This document shows, one piece after another, positions 10,940-19,657 of a stretch of 64,000 nucleotides of DNA. The stretch is from NCBI RefSeq assembly GCF_900102145.1, contig NZ_FNBC01000007.1, forward strand, positions 1-64,000, read 5' to 3'. Each line of letters opens with the position of its first letter. Position 1 is the stretch's first letter. The notes under the pieces are model-generated. The model saw only the letters and a program-made list of their open reading frames with translations. It searched no databases and was not told the origin of the DNA. Position numbers and translations under genes: made by a program. The DNA is from Thermus arciformis (GTDB lineage: Bacteria; Deinococcota; Deinococci; Deinococcales; Thermaceae).

Positions 10940-12096
10940 CGCGCCCTCCCCAGGACCACGGCGTAGAAGAGGCTCAGGGCCAAAAAGATGGCGCTACCCA
11001 CCAAAAAGGGGGCGTGGAGGCCGAAGGCTTCCCACAACGCCCCTCCCGCCACCGGCCCCAAGGCCACCCCCAGGCCCTCCACGGTCATCAAGGTACCCCA
11101 GACGGCGGCCCGGTTCTCCTGGGGCAGGTTTTTGGCCAGGAAGCCGTTCCAGCCCGGCATGAAGAGGCTAAACCCCACCCCGGCCAGGAGGGCCAAAAGG
11201 GCCACCTCTCCCCAGGAGGAGGCGAAGGCCAGGCGGCCCATGGCCAGGCCCAAGAGGCCAAGCCCCCCCACCAGGGCCAGCCGGTAGCCCCTTCGGTCCA
11301 CCAGGCGCCCGGTGAAAGGAAGGAGGCCGAAGGCGAGCCCCCCTCCCAAGAGGAGGAGAAGGCCAAGCTGAAGGGGCTCGAGGCCCAGGCTTTCCTTGGC
11401 GAAGCGGAGGAGGAAGAGGGAGACCAGGGCCGGGGCGAAGGTCTGGCCGAAGGCCGCGGGCACGAAGAGGAGGAGGCGGACGAGGGGGTAGCGCTCCCTG
11501 GAGGGGGGCGGCACGGGGATCCGGAGGCGCAGGAGGCTCAGGGCGAGGGCCAGAGCCAGGGCCTGGGCCCCGAGGAGGAGCTTTAGCCCGAGCTCGGGGT
11601 GGCCCTGGGCCACCTGGCCCACCCCCACCAGGCCGATCCCCACCCAGGGCATCACCAGGGTGAGGGTGAAGGAAAGGGCCCGGGCCTCCCGCCCCGGGAG
11701 GGCAATGCGGCTGGTGTAGGTCATGAGGCCCGGGTAAAGGGTGGACATGGAAAGCCCCCAAAGGAGCCCCAAGGCCCACAAAAGCCAGGCTCCCTGGGCC
11801 ATGGGGGTGAGGAGGAGGGCCAAAAGGCCCGCGAAGGCGGCCAGGCTCAAGGTGAGCCCGAAGCCCACCCGCTCGGCCATAAGCCCCCCGAAGCTTTTGG
11901 AGAGGTTTTCGGCCAGCTGGTGCAGGGTGTAGGCCAGGGTAAAGGCGGTGGGCCCCAGGTGGAGCCTTTCCGGGGCGTAGAAGGGCAGGAGGCCCGCGAA
12001 GTAGCCGCTCCGCACGCCTTCCATCAGGCCCACGGCCAGGAGAAGGCGCACGAGGGCGGAAAGCCCCTCCCGGGCCCACGGCAGGTAGCGAAACAC
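10930..12096 (-). CDS. Major facilitator superfamily transporter
   Basis: 388 residues, twelve predicted membrane segments in two halves. The loop after TM2 has an MFS motif A-like segment (GGLMAERVGFG), repeated in the second half as GRLVDRRGYR. The substrate cannot be read from sequence. It starts with GTG 5 nt after a TATACT box and is co-transcribed with the deacetylase, so it may move the same envelope precursor or an unrelated drug or metabolite. Confidence 0.82.
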   Translation of the reverse strand: MFRYLPWAREGLSALVRLLLAVGLMEGVRSGYFAGLLPFYAPERLHLGPTAFTLAYTLHQLAENLSKSFGGLMAERVGFGLTLSLAAFAGLLALLLTPMAQGAWLLWALGLLWGLSMSTLYPGLMTYTSRIALPGREARALSFTLTLVMPWVGIGLVGVGQVAQGHPELGLKLLLGAQALALALALSLLRLRIPVPPPSRERYPLVRLLLFVPAAFGQTFAPALVSLFLLRFAKESLGLEPLQLGLLLLLGGGLAFGLLPFTGRLVDRRGYRLALVGGLGLLGLAMGRLAFASSWGEVALLALLAGVGFSLFMPGWNGFLAKNLPQENRAAVWGTLMTVEGLGVALGPVAGGALWEAFGLHAPFLVGSAIFLALSLFYAVVLGRARWS

Positions 12097-12098
12097 GC

Positions 12099-12107
12099 TA
12101 GAGTATA
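12099..12107. promoter_or_regulatory. Overlapping divergent -10 boxes (MFS and glycosyltransferase 2)
   Basis: TAGAGT on the plus strand (12099-12104) ends 6 nt before the GTG at 12111. TATACT on the minus strand (12102-12107) ends 5 nt before the GTG at 12096. With only 14 bp between the two genes, both messages must be leaderless and the two polymerases would compete. Confidence 0.55.
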
Positions 12108-12110
12108 CCC

Positions 12111-12794
12111 GTGCGCATCAGCGTGGTGATCCCCGCCCACAACGAGGAGGCCTACCTGCCCGGGGCCTTAAAGGCGGTCTTCGCCCAGACCCTTCCGCCC
12201 TTTGAGGTCATCGTGGTGGACAACGCTTCCACGGACCGCACCCGGGAGGTGGCCGAGGCCTTGGGGGCGCGGGTGGTCTTCTGCGGGAGGAAGGGGGTGG
12301 CCTACGCCCGCCAGGCGGGGCTTCTCGCCGCCCGGGGGGAGTGGGTGGCCATGACCGACGCCGACTCCCTGCCCACGCCCCGCTGGCTGGAAAGGCTCGC
12401 CCAGAGGGCTTTGGGGGCGGTGGCCGTCTACGGCCCTTTGCGCTTTTACGGGGTCTCCCCCTTGGAGGCCGCCTTTTCCGAGTGGGGCTACCGGGCCTTC
12501 CTGAGCCTCATGGCCCTTTTGGGGCGGCCCAACCTCGCCGGGGCCAACATGATGGTCCTGAAGGAGGCGGCCCTGGAGGTGGGGGGCTTCCCCGAGGTGG
12601 AGGCCCGGGAAGACGTCCTCTTGGGCTGGAGGCTCAAGGCCTTGGGCCCCGTGCGCTACGCGAGGGACGCCCTCGTCCTCACCTCCGCCCGCAGGCTCAA
12701 GGGGGGATGGGGGCGGTTCCTCCTGAGGCAGGCTAGAAACCTCCTGGGCGATCCTCGAGGCTATTTCGGGGAAGCCGGGGAAAGGGAAAGATGA
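12111..12794 (+). CDS. Family 2 glycosyltransferase
   Basis: 227 residues starting [17 protein letters not shown], the GT-A fold N-terminus, with the nucleotide-sugar Asp in VVDNAS and the metal DxD-type motif TDADS near residue 82. It transfers an activated sugar to a lipid or glycan acceptor, probably at the inner face of the membrane. A short hydrophobic stretch follows near residue 130. It overlaps the convergent GT4 gene by 62 bp, and both are likely envelope glycolipid enzymes. Confidence 0.85.
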   Translation: MRISVVIPAHNEEAYLPGALKAVFAQTLPPFEVIVVDNASTDRTREVAEALGARVVFCGRKGVAYARQAGLLAARGEWVAMTDADSLPTPRWLERLAQRALGAVAVYGPLRFYGVSPLEAAFSEWGYRAFLSLMALLGRPNLAGANMMVLKEAALEVGGFPEVEAREDVLLGWRLKALGPVRYARDALVLTSARRLKGGWGRFLLRQARNLLGDPRGYFGEAGERER

Positions 12795-13944
12795 GCCTCC
12801 GGGGCTCGGCCCTCAGGATCTCATTCGCCTCGTCGTAAACGGCCACGATCTCTTCGGCGATGCGCTCCGCCGAGCGCTTTAGGGCCCAGGCCCGGGCCTG
12901 CAGGCTGAAGCGCCTGCGCTTCTCCTCGTCCCTCAGGAGCTCTAGGGCCTTTTCCGCCAGGGCCCGGAAGTCTCCTGGGGGGACCAGGTACCCGGTCTTG
13001 CCGTCTTCCACCCCCTCCAACACGCCTTCCGCCCCCACCGCCACCACCGGCACCCCCATGGCCTGGGCCTCCCAGACCACGAGGCCCTGGGTCTCCGTTT
13101 CGCTGGCGAAGAGGAAAAGCTCCGCCAGGCGGTAGTAGCCGCCGATCTTCCGGTAAGGCACGGGCCCCAGGAAGAGGACCCGGTCGGCGATCCCGAGTTC
13201 CTTGGCGAGGGCCTCGAGGTGGGGAAGCTCGGGGCCTTCCCCGATGTGCACCAGGAAGACGTCCTCCTCCTTGGCGAGCTCCGCCACCGCCTTGAGGACC
13301 ACGTCAAAGCTTTTCTCCTTCCCCAGCCGCCCCACGGTGATGAGGCGCCTCTTTCCCTCGGGCCAAGGGGAAGGGGAGGGAAGGGGGGCCTCTTCCAGGA
13401 GGCGGTTATCTATGCCGGTGGGGATGACCCGGATGGGGCGCTCTATGCCGTAGCTTTCCGCCAGGCGCTTCACGGGCTCCGTGGGGGCGATGACCACCTC
13501 CACCCGGTTGTAGAAGGCCTTGGCCAGGCGGGGCACGATCCCCGTGTACTTGTCCAAAAAGGCGAGGCCCGGCACGTAGTGGGCGTACTTCTCGTAGTGG
13601 GTGTGGAAGGTGGAGACGTGGGGGAGGTTCTTGCTCCGGGCGAGCCGCAAGCCCCACACCCCGAGGGTGAGGGGGGTGTGGGTGTGGATGAGTTCCAACT
13701 CCGTGGGCAGGTACCGGGCCGAGGGGAGGGCGATCTGCTGCCCCTCGTAGAAGGGGTAGGCCACGGAGGGGACCCGCACCACCCCTTCCTCGTTCTCCGG
13801 GGCCTCGGGGTGGGCCGGGGCCAGGACCCAGGCCTCGTGGCCCATGCGCCGGAGTTCCCTCAGGAGGAGGTAGACGCTCGTGGTCACCCCGTTGGGGTTC
13901 GGGAAGTAGACGTCGGTGAAGAGGCCTACGCGGTAGAGGCGCAT
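12733..13944 (-). CDS. Family 4 glycosyltransferase (glycolipid synthase type)
   Basis: 403 residues from the ATG at 13944; the frame is open further but the family N-terminus [19 protein letters not shown] begins there. GT-B fold marks: [13 protein letters not shown] and the C-terminal [20 protein letters not shown] (EX7E). It resembles diacylglycerol glucosyl- and galactosyltransferases, and Thermus membranes are rich in glycolipids, so that role is likely. It follows the LpxB-like gene by 7 nt. Confidence 0.85.
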   Translation of the reverse strand: MRLYRVGLFTDVYFPNPNGVTTSVYLLLRELRRMGHEAWVLAPAHPEAPENEEGVVRVPSVAYPFYEGQQIALPSARYLPTELELIHTHTPLTLGVWGLRLARSKNLPHVSTFHTHYEKYAHYVPGLAFLDKYTGIVPRLAKAFYNRVEVVIAPTEPVKRLAESYGIERPIRVIPTGIDNRLLEEAPLPSPSPWPEGKRRLITVGRLGKEKSFDVVLKAVAELAKEEDVFLVHIGEGPELPHLEALAKELGIADRVLFLGPVPYRKIGGYYRLAELFLFASETETQGLVVWEAQAMGVPVVAVGAEGVLEGVEDGKTGYLVPPGDFRALAEKALELLRDEEKRRRFSLQARAWALKRSAERIAEEIVAVYDEANEILRAEPRRLIFPFPRLPRNSLEDRPGGF

Positions 13945-13951
13945 GCGTGGC

Positions 13952-15127
13952 TTAGCATAACCCGCGGACCCGTTCCAGGCGGTGCAGGTCCTCCTGGATG
14001 TGGCGGGCCGCTCCCAAGATGCCCCCCGGGGGTCCGATGCGCTCCCGACCGGCTTGGCTGGCCTTCCGGTACAAGCCTTCCTCTCTGAAGAGGACGAGGG
14101 CTCGCTCGGCCACGTGTTTGGGATCGGGCTCCGCCAAGTGCAGGGCTTCCCCGAGAAGCCTCTTTTGCCTCTTGGCGAAGGCCCGGGTGTACTGGGGACC
14201 CGGGGTGGGGAAGGCCACCACGGGGATGCCAAGGCCCGCCGCTTGTTCCGTGGCCGTGCCCGCGGTGGCCAAGGCCAGGCGGCTGCGGTGCAGGATGGCC
14301 GAGAAAGCGCCCCGGAGGACCCATGCGGCCTTGCCCTCCTTCTCCAAGCGCAGTATGCCAGGACCCGCCTCCTGGCCCTGCCAGCCCGGAAGCGTGGGGA
14401 GGGCGTCCCAACCTTTGGCCCAGGCCACGGCGGGGGTCAGGGGCAGGTGGAGCGCCGCCTCCAGCATCAGGGGGAGGCTGAAGGCCTCATCCCCCCGGGT
14501 TCCAGGCAGGAGGGCTAAGAGGTCTCCTTCGCCCACCCAGCGGGTAATGTCCTGTTCCGGTGGGGGTAGGAGGTCCATGGCGAAGCTCCCGTACCAGTAG
14601 GCGTGGGCGATGCCCAGGTTCCGGAGGCGTTTTAAGCTGGGTTCGTCCCGCACAAAGACCGCCCGAGCTTTTCGGTGCAGAAAACGCTCGTAAGGGGTGA
14701 AGTCGCTTCCGCCCCAGTCCAGGAGGAGCTCCAGGGGCCTGGCCCCTTCCAGATAGTGGGCCGAGACGAGGGGATTCACGTGATAAAGAGGTCTTCCCCG
14801 GGCTGCCAGGGCACCCACGCTTAGGGCGTAAGCGTCTCCCACCACCACCACGGCCTCGGGTTGGGAAGAAAGGGCGGCTCGCCACTGGGCCAGGCTCATG
14901 GAGAGGAAGCCCGCCTTTAAATCCGAAAGGGTATTTTTGAGGCTGCCAAAAAGGAAGCCACCAGAGGGCATTTCTTTTCTCGGCCCCAGGATTTCCTGGG
15001 CTACGCCCTCGTATGCCCGTCCTCGGCCCACCAGGGGTAGGGCCCATGTTGGGTGGCTCAAGGATGCGGCGATTTTTGCCCCAATGGCGTCTTCGGTGGG
15101 ACCGTTGGAGACGAACAAGAGCTTCAC
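13952..15127 (-). CDS. LpxB-like glycosyltransferase (lipid-A-disaccharide synthase-related)
   Basis: 391 residues. The N-terminal LFVSNGPTEDAIGAKIAASL and the C-terminal ATAGTATEQAAGLGIPVVAF match the family annotated as lipid-A-disaccharide synthase-related, found in bacteria without lipid A, including cyanobacteria and Thermus. It probably uses UDP-sugar to build a membrane glycolipid. The stretch around 14900-15000 looks less GC-rich than its neighbours. It overlaps pcp by 4 bp and leads into the GT4 gene. Confidence 0.8.
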   Translation of the reverse strand: MKLLFVSNGPTEDAIGAKIAASLSHPTWALPLVGRGRAYEGVAQEILGPRKEMPSGGFLFGSLKNTLSDLKAGFLSMSLAQWRAALSSQPEAVVVVGDAYALSVGALAARGRPLYHVNPLVSAHYLEGARPLELLLDWGGSDFTPYERFLHRKARAVFVRDEPSLKRLRNLGIAHAYWYGSFAMDLLPPPEQDITRWVGEGDLLALLPGTRGDEAFSLPLMLEAALHLPLTPAVAWAKGWDALPTLPGWQGQEAGPGILRLEKEGKAAWVLRGAFSAILHRSRLALATAGTATEQAAGLGIPVVAFPTPGPQYTRAFAKRQKRLLGEALHLAEPDPKHVAERALVLFREEGLYRKASQAGRERIGPPGGILGAARHIQEDLHRLERVRGLC

Positions 15128-15702
15128 AGGGCCTCCAGGGCCAGCCTCACCGCCCGGGCCTGCTCCCTTAGGGGCACGTAGCTTCCCCCCTTGTCCAGGG
15201 CCAGGGTTTCGTCCGGGGGAAGGTGGAGGAAGCCCACGGGGACGCTCTCGGGCAGGTGGTACAGGGAGAGGTAGAAGACCTGGTTGCAGAGGTAGCTCCC
15301 CGCGGAAAGGCTTGGCCTTCCGGGGATCCCCGCCTCCCGCCAGCGGGCGAGGATGCGCTTGATGGGGAAGCGGGCCTCGAGGGCCAAGGGCCCCCCGGGG
15401 ACCACCGGGGTGTCCTGGAGCGTCCTTCCGCCGTTGTCGGGGCGCTCAAAGTCCAGGAGGTTCACCGCCAACCGCTCCAGGGAAAGGAGGGGCCTCCCCT
15501 CGGCAAGGCCCAGGTGGAGCACCGCCTGGGGCCTTTCGGCGTAGAGGGCCTGGAGGGCTTCCCCCACCTTCTTTGCGTCCACGGGGAGGAGGGCCTTGCG
15601 GAGGGGAAGGCCTCCCAGGGCCTCGGGCAGGAGGTCCAGGACTGCCTGGGAGGGGTTGTGGGAAAGCCCCCCGAAGGGCTCAAAGCCGGTGACCAAGAGC
15701 AT
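15124..15702 (-). CDS. pcp: Pyroglutamyl peptidase I
   Basis: 192 residues, C15 cysteine peptidase that removes N-terminal pyroglutamate. The catalytic triad is readable: Glu76 (SLERLAVN), Cys139 (GSYLCNQVFY) and His160 (VGFLHLP). N-terminal VTGFEPFGG is the family signature. A consensus TATAAT 9 nt before the ATG gives a leader of only two or three bases. It is the first gene of a transcript that continues into the LpxB-like and GT4 genes. Confidence 0.95.
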   Translation of the reverse strand: MLLVTGFEPFGGLSHNPSQAVLDLLPEALGGLPLRKALLPVDAKKVGEALQALYAERPQAVLHLGLAEGRPLLSLERLAVNLLDFERPDNGGRTLQDTPVVPGGPLALEARFPIKRILARWREAGIPGRPSLSAGSYLCNQVFYLSLYHLPESVPVGFLHLPPDETLALDKGGSYVPLREQARAVRLALEAL

Positions 15703-15711
15703 GCTTCCGCC

Positions 15712-15717
15712 ATTATA
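15712..15717 (-). promoter_or_regulatory. -10 box of the pcp operon
   Basis: Perfect TATAAT on the minus strand, 9 nt before the pcp ATG, placing the transcript start within about three bases of the start codon. Confidence 0.65.
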
Positions 15718-15728
15718 GCGTGAGGGTA

Positions 15729-15745
15729 TTTTGACCTGGTATAAG
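15729..15745 (+). promoter_or_regulatory. Putative fatty-acid regulon operator over the degV promoter
   Basis: The 17-mer TTTTGACCTGGTATAAG matches the site before fadN at 13 of 17 positions and the acd-etf site at 13 of 17. Its core ACCTGGT is palindromic. The right end (TATAAG, 15740-15745) is also the -10 box, 8 nt from the GTG start, so a bound repressor would block polymerase directly. Confidence 0.5.
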
Positions 15746-15753
15746 ATGGGGGT

Positions 15754-16590
15754 GTGGACCTAGGGCTGGTGACCGACACCGCTTCGGACCTTTCCCCAAA
15801 GGTGCTTCAGGAGGAGGCCGTGGGCCTGGTGCCCATCTACGTGCGCCTGGCCGGGCGCCGCTACAAGGACTGGCAGGAGCTCACCCCCGACGCCCTCTAC
15901 CAGGCCATGCGGGCCGGGGCCGAGCCCGTGACCGAGCCCCCCAGCGTGGAGGACTTCGCCGAGGTCTACGAGCGCCACCTCCAGGTCTACGACCGCCTGC
16001 TTTCCCTCCACGTCTCGGGGGAGCTTTCCAAGACCGTGGAGAGGGCCCGGGAAGCGGCCCTTAGGGTGGCCCCCACCCGCATCCGGGTGGTGGACTCGGG
16101 GATGGTCTCCGCAGGTCTTGGGGCCATGGTCCTCCGGGCGGTGGAGTTGCTGAAGAAGGGCGCCGAGGAGGAGGCGGTGGTGCGGGAGATGGAGAGGCTT
16201 AAACGCTCCAGCCTCTACTTCAGCGTGGCCGACCTCTCCCACCTCGCCCGAAACGGCCGCCTCCCCCGCTTTGGCGAGGTGGTGGGAAACCTTTTGGGCC
16301 TGAGGCCCATCCTCCGCATTGAGAAGGGGCACACCCGCTTCCTCCGGGTGGTCCGGGAGGGCGCGGTCCCCGAGGCCCTCGCCCGGCTTGTCCTGGAGGA
16401 GTTCAGGGGCCGCGCCGCCCGCATCACCATCGCCCACTCCGACGCCTCAAGCGAGTGGATTGAGGGGCTAAAGCGGAGCCTGGAAAGCGCCCTGCGCCTG
16501 GAGCGGGGCCGCATCACCCGCTCGGGGGCCACCATCACCGCCAACGTGGGGCTTGGGGCTTTGGCGGTCCACGCCTACGCGCTAGAATAG
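15754..16590 (+). CDS. DegV family fatty-acid-binding protein
   Basis: 278 residues. Family marks are the N-terminal LGLVTDTASDLSP, the TEPPSVEDF loop, LHVSGELSKTV and VDSGMVSAGLG. DegV proteins bind one long-chain fatty acid, and in Firmicutes the FakB members present it to the kinase FakA. No FakA is in this window. The GTG start has no Shine-Dalgarno and is 8 nt from TATAAG, so the message is leaderless. The promoter site shared with the fad and acd operons supports a fatty-acid role. Confidence 0.88.
   Translation: MDLGLVTDTASDLSPKVLQEEAVGLVPIYVRLAGRRYKDWQELTPDALYQAMRAGAEPVTEPPSVEDFAEVYERHLQVYDRLLSLHVSGELSKTVERAREAALRVAPTRIRVVDSGMVSAGLGAMVLRAVELLKKGAEEEAVVREMERLKRSSLYFSVADLSHLARNGRLPRFGEVVGNLLGLRPILRIEKGHTRFLRVVREGAVPEALARLVLEEFRGRAARITIAHSDASSEWIEGLKRSLESALRLERGRITRSGATITANVGLGALAVHAYALE
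16583..16588 (+). promoter_or_regulatory. Possible mfd promoter -10 box
   Basis: TAGAAT overlaps the degV stop. A transcript from it would start near 16595 and begin with the UUCG hairpin. The -35 region is not convincing. Confidence 0.35.
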
Positions 16591-16593
16591 CCC

Positions 16594-16611
16594 TTGGCCC
16601 TTCGGGGCCAA
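16594..16611 (+). terminator. UUCG-loop hairpin between degV and mfd
   Basis: TTGGCCC pairs perfectly with GGGCCAA around a TTCG tetraloop closed by C-G, an unusually stable arrangement. It falls between the degV stop (16590) and the mfd ATG (16618) with no T-run. It may end degV transcripts or form the 5' end of the mfd message. Confidence 0.5.
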
Positions 16612-16617
16612 AGCGGC

Positions 16618-19554
16618 ATGGAAATCGCCTTGGAGAAGCTTCACGGCCACCGCCTGGCCCTTCCGCAGGTGGTGGCGGCCCTGCTTTTCGCAAAGGAGCC
16701 GCCCCCAGCCCTCCTCCTCGTCCCCGAGGCGCGGCTTAGGCGCTACCGGGACCTCTCCGCCTTCGGGGCCAGGGTCTACCTGAACCCCGGCCTCGAGGCC
16801 CTGGAGGAAAAGGCCCTCTTCGTCCTCTCCTACGAGGAGGCCCTAAGCCCCTTCCCCGAGGACCCCGAGGCCTGGCGGCTTCTTCTGGAGGTGGGCCGCG
16901 CCTATCCCCGGGAGGCCCTCCTCTCCCGCCTCCTCAAGCTGGGCTACGCCCGGGACGAGGACTACCGCGTCCTGGGGGAGGTGGTGGAGCTCGGCGAGGT
17001 GCGCCTGGAGTTCTTCGGGGACGAGCTGGAAAGGCTTTTGGTGAGGGGGGAGGAGAGGCGGCGCCACATCCTCCTGCCCAAGCCGGGGAAGGCGGAGGGC
17101 TTCACCTCCAAGAAGGTCCTCCACTTCCCCGGCCCCGTCTACCTGGACACCCCCGCCCTCGCTCCCGAGGCCCTTTGGCCCCTCCTTGCGGGAAGGCCCG
17201 TGGTGGCCCTGGGCGGCGGGGTGGAGCTCCCCCCTTTGGAGCTCGGGGCGAGGCCCCTTCCCCCCTACCGGGGAAGCCTGAAGGCCCTGGAGAAGGACCT
17301 CGCCTGCTGGCTGGAGGCGGGAAAGCGGGTCCACCTCTTCGTGGGCCACGCCCGCACCCTGGACTACCTCAAAAGGCGCCTCCAGGCCTTCTCGCCCCTC
17401 GTTCTAGACCGGTTCCCCGGGCCCAAGGGGCGGCTTGCCCTCCTCCCCGGGGACTTTGAGGGCGGGGCGGAGTGGGGGGAGTGGGTCCTCCTCACCGAGG
17501 CCCTGGTCTTCGCCACCGGGGGGGTGCGGGCCAGGGTCCGGGTAGGGGAGGGGCTCAGCGACCCCGGGGCCCTTTCCCCGGGGGACTACCTCATCCACCC
17601 GGAGCACGGCATCGGGCAGTACCTGGGCCTGGAGACCCGGGAGGTCCTGGGGGTCAAGCGGGACTACCTGGTCCTGCGCTACAAGGGGGAAGGGAAGCTC
17701 TACCTCCCCGTGGAGCAGCTTCCTCTCCTCAAGCGCCACCCCGGGACCACGGACGACCCCCCGGAGCTTTCCTCCCTGGGCAAGGGGGAGTGGCAGCGGG
17801 CCAAGGAGAAGGCCAGGAAGGACGTGGAGGAGCTCGCCGGGCGCCTCCTCGTCCTTCAGGCCAAGCGCAAGGCCACCCCGGGCCGGGCCTTTCCCCCCTT
17901 GCCCGAGTGGGACCCTCTGGTGGAGAAGGGGTTCCCCTACGAGCTCACCCCCGACCAGAAGCGGGCCCTGGAGGAGGTCCTCCGCGACCTGGAAAGCCCC
18001 CACCCCATGGACCGCCTGGTCTCGGGGGACGTGGGCTTCGGCAAGACGGAGGTGGCCCTGAGGGCCGCCCACCGGGTGGTGGGGCACGGGGCCCAGGTGG
18101 CCTTCCTCGTGCCCACCACCCTCCTCGCTGAGCAGCACGGGAAGACCTTTAGGGAGCGCTTCCAGGGCCTCCCCGTGAGGGTGGCGGTCCTTTCCCGCTT
18201 CACCCCGCCCAAGGAGGAGGAGGCCATCCTGAAGGGCCTCGCCGAGGGCACGGTGGACATCGTCATCGGCACCCACCGCCTCCTCCAGGAGGACGTGCGC
18301 TTTAGGGACCTCGGCCTCCTCATCGTGGACGAGGAGCACCGCTTCGGCGTGGCCCAGAAGGAGCGGATCCGGGAGCTCAAGGCGGAGGTGGACACCCTCT
18401 ACCTCTCCGCCACCCCCATCCCCCGAACCCTCTACTCCGCCCTGGTGGGCTTGAAGGACCTCTCCAGCATAAAGACCCCGCCCCCTGGCCGTAAGCCCAT
18501 CCGGACCTTCCTCGCCCCCTTTGACCCCCTCTTGGTGCGGGAGGCCATCCTCTTTGAGCTGGAGCGGGGGGGTAAGGTCTTCTACGTCCACGACCGGGTG
18601 GCCTCCATAGAGGCCAGGCGGCGCTTTCTGGAAGGGCTCGTCCCCGAGGCCCGCATCGGGGTGGTGCACGGCCAGATGCCCGAGGGGCTCATTGAGGAGA
18701 CCATGCTCCTCTTCGCCGAGGGGGCCTACGACGTCCTCCTCGCCACCACCATCATTGAGGCGGGCCTGGATGTGCCCGAGGCCAACACCATCCTCATTGA
18801 GCGGGCGGACCGCCTGGGCCTCGCCACCTTGTACCAGCTCCGGGGCCGGGTGGGACGGAGGGAGGAGGAGGCCTACGCCTACCTCTTCCACCCGCCTCGC
18901 CTCACCGAGGCCGCGGAGAAGCGCCTCGCCGCCATCGCCGACCTCTCCGACCTGGGCTCGGGCCACCTCCTGGCGGAGAAGGACATGGAGATCCGGGGCG
19001 TGGGGAACCTCCTGGGCCCGGAGCAGCACGGGCACATCCGGGCGCTTTCCCTCGAGGTCTACACCGAGCTTCTGGAAGAGGCCATCCGAAAGCTCAAGGG
19101 GGAGGTCAGGGAGGAGCGGCCCCACGTGACGGTGGACCTCGCCCTCTCCGCCCGGCTGCCCGCGGAGTACGTGCCGAGTCTCGAGGCCAGGAGCCGTTAC
19201 TACAGCCGCTTCGCCGAGGCGAAAAGCCTCGCCGAGCTTTCCCGCCTGGTGCGGGAGCTCAAAGCGCGCTACGGGCCTCTCCCTGAGGAGGCGGAGAACT
19301 TCGTGGCCCTCGCCCGGCTCCGCCTGGTGGCGGAGAGGAAGGGGGTGGTGTCCATCACGGAGGGCCTCACCCACCTGGAGGTGGTCTTCCCCCGCTACCC
19401 CCTGGACTACGACGCCCGCGGCCTAAAAGGGCTTCCTTACCGGGTGGAGCTCACCCAGTACCCGCCCGGGTTCCGCCTGGAGAAGAAGGGCTTAAGGCCC
19501 CGGGACTACCCCGAGGCCCTGATGGAAGCCCTTTACCTCTTCGCCGACCGCTAG
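16618..19554 (+). CDS. mfd: Transcription-repair coupling factor Mfd
   Basis: 978 residues from the ATG at 16618, the T. thermophilus TRCF length. The order is an N-terminal UvrB-like module, a RNA-polymerase-interacting domain (about 320-380, [17 protein letters not shown]), a SF2 translocase with Walker [13 protein letters not shown], box [11 protein letters not shown], motif [13 protein letters not shown] and motif [10 protein letters not shown], then a C-terminal regulatory domain. It removes RNA polymerase stalled at lesions and recruits UvrA. A longer start 8 codons upstream would lie inside the UUCG hairpin and is unlikely. Confidence 0.97.
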   Translation: MEIALEKLHGHRLALPQVVAALLFAKEPPPALLLVPEARLRRYRDLSAFGARVYLNPGLEALEEKALFVLSYEEALSPFPEDPEAWRLLLEVGRAYPREALLSRLLKLGYARDEDYRVLGEVVELGEVRLEFFGDELERLLVRGEERRRHILLPKPGKAEGFTSKKVLHFPGPVYLDTPALAPEALWPLLAGRPVVALGGGVELPPLELGARPLPPYRGSLKALEKDLACWLEAGKRVHLFVGHARTLDYLKRRLQAFSPLVLDRFPGPKGRLALLPGDFEGGAEWGEWVLLTEALVFATGGVRARVRVGEGLSDPGALSPGDYLIHPEHGIGQYLGLETREVLGVKRDYLVLRYKGEGKLYLPVEQLPLLKRHPGTTDDPPELSSLGKGEWQRAKEKARKDVEELAGRLLVLQAKRKATPGRAFPPLPEWDPLVEKGFPYELTPDQKRALEEVLRDLESPHPMDRLVSGDVGFGKTEVALRAAHRVVGHGAQVAFLVPTTLLAEQHGKTFRERFQGLPVRVAVLSRFTPPKEEEAILKGLAEGTVDIVIGTHRLLQEDVRFRDLGLLIVDEEHRFGVAQKERIRELKAEVDTLYLSATPIPRTLYSALVGLKDLSSIKTPPPGRKPIRTFLAPFDPLLVREAILFELERGGKVFYVHDRVASIEARRRFLEGLVPEARIGVVHGQMPEGLIEETMLLFAEGAYDVLLATTIIEAGLDVPEANTILIERADRLGLATLYQLRGRVGRREEEAYAYLFHPPRLTEAAEKRLAAIADLSDLGSGHLLAEKDMEIRGVGNLLGPEQHGHIRALSLEVYTELLEEAIRKLKGEVREERPHVTVDLALSARLPAEYVPSLEARSRYYSRFAEAKSLAELSRLVRELKARYGPLPEEAENFVALARLRLVAERKGVVSITEGLTHLEVVFPRYPLDYDARGLKGLPYRVELTQYPPGFRLEKKGLRPRDYPEALMEALYLFADR

Positions 19555-19587
19555 CCGCCGGAGTCCGGTTTGAGCTGGAAGCGGCCC

Positions 19588-19603
19588 AGGGTGGCGCCGC
19601 CCT
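19588..19603 (+). terminator. Weak mfd terminator hairpin
   Basis: AGGGTG and CGCCCT can pair (one G-U) around GCGC, followed by TTG, directly before the fad promoter -35 box. Confidence 0.35.
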
Positions 19604-19633
19604 TTGACAGGCGGAGCGTTTTGGGGTTAAACT
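19604..19633 (+). promoter_or_regulatory. Promoter of the fadN-fadA-fadE operon
   Basis: A perfect TTGACA (19604-19609) is 18 bp from TAAACT (19628-19633). The expected start near 19640 leaves a short leader with an AAGGAGG site before the ATG at 19658. Confidence 0.6.
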
Positions 19634-19648
19634 TTGACTCAGTATAAG
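19632..19648 (+). promoter_or_regulatory. Putative fatty-acid regulon operator before fadN
   Basis: CTTTGACTCAGTATAAG is a pseudo-palindrome (CTTnnACTnAGTnnAAG) lying over the expected transcription start. It agrees with the acd-etf site at 14 of 17 positions and with the degV site at 13 of 17. TetR-type repressors are the usual regulators of such genes; the protein is not in this window. Confidence 0.6.
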
Positions 19649-19657
19649 GAGGTGGCC

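Noticed and set aside
15731-15745. TTGACC and TATAAG before degV read as a -35/-10 pair
   Set aside because: They are only 3 bp apart, far from 17 bp. TATAAG alone can be the -10 box, and TTGACC is better explained as part of the shared operator.
17404-19374. Very long minus-strand open frames opposite mfd, and similar ones opposite fadN-fadA and nifJ
   Set aside because: They are Gly/Pro/His/Leu-rich translations of the complementary strand of well-conserved genes, an expected product of strong third-position GC bias. They have no motifs or ribosome sites.
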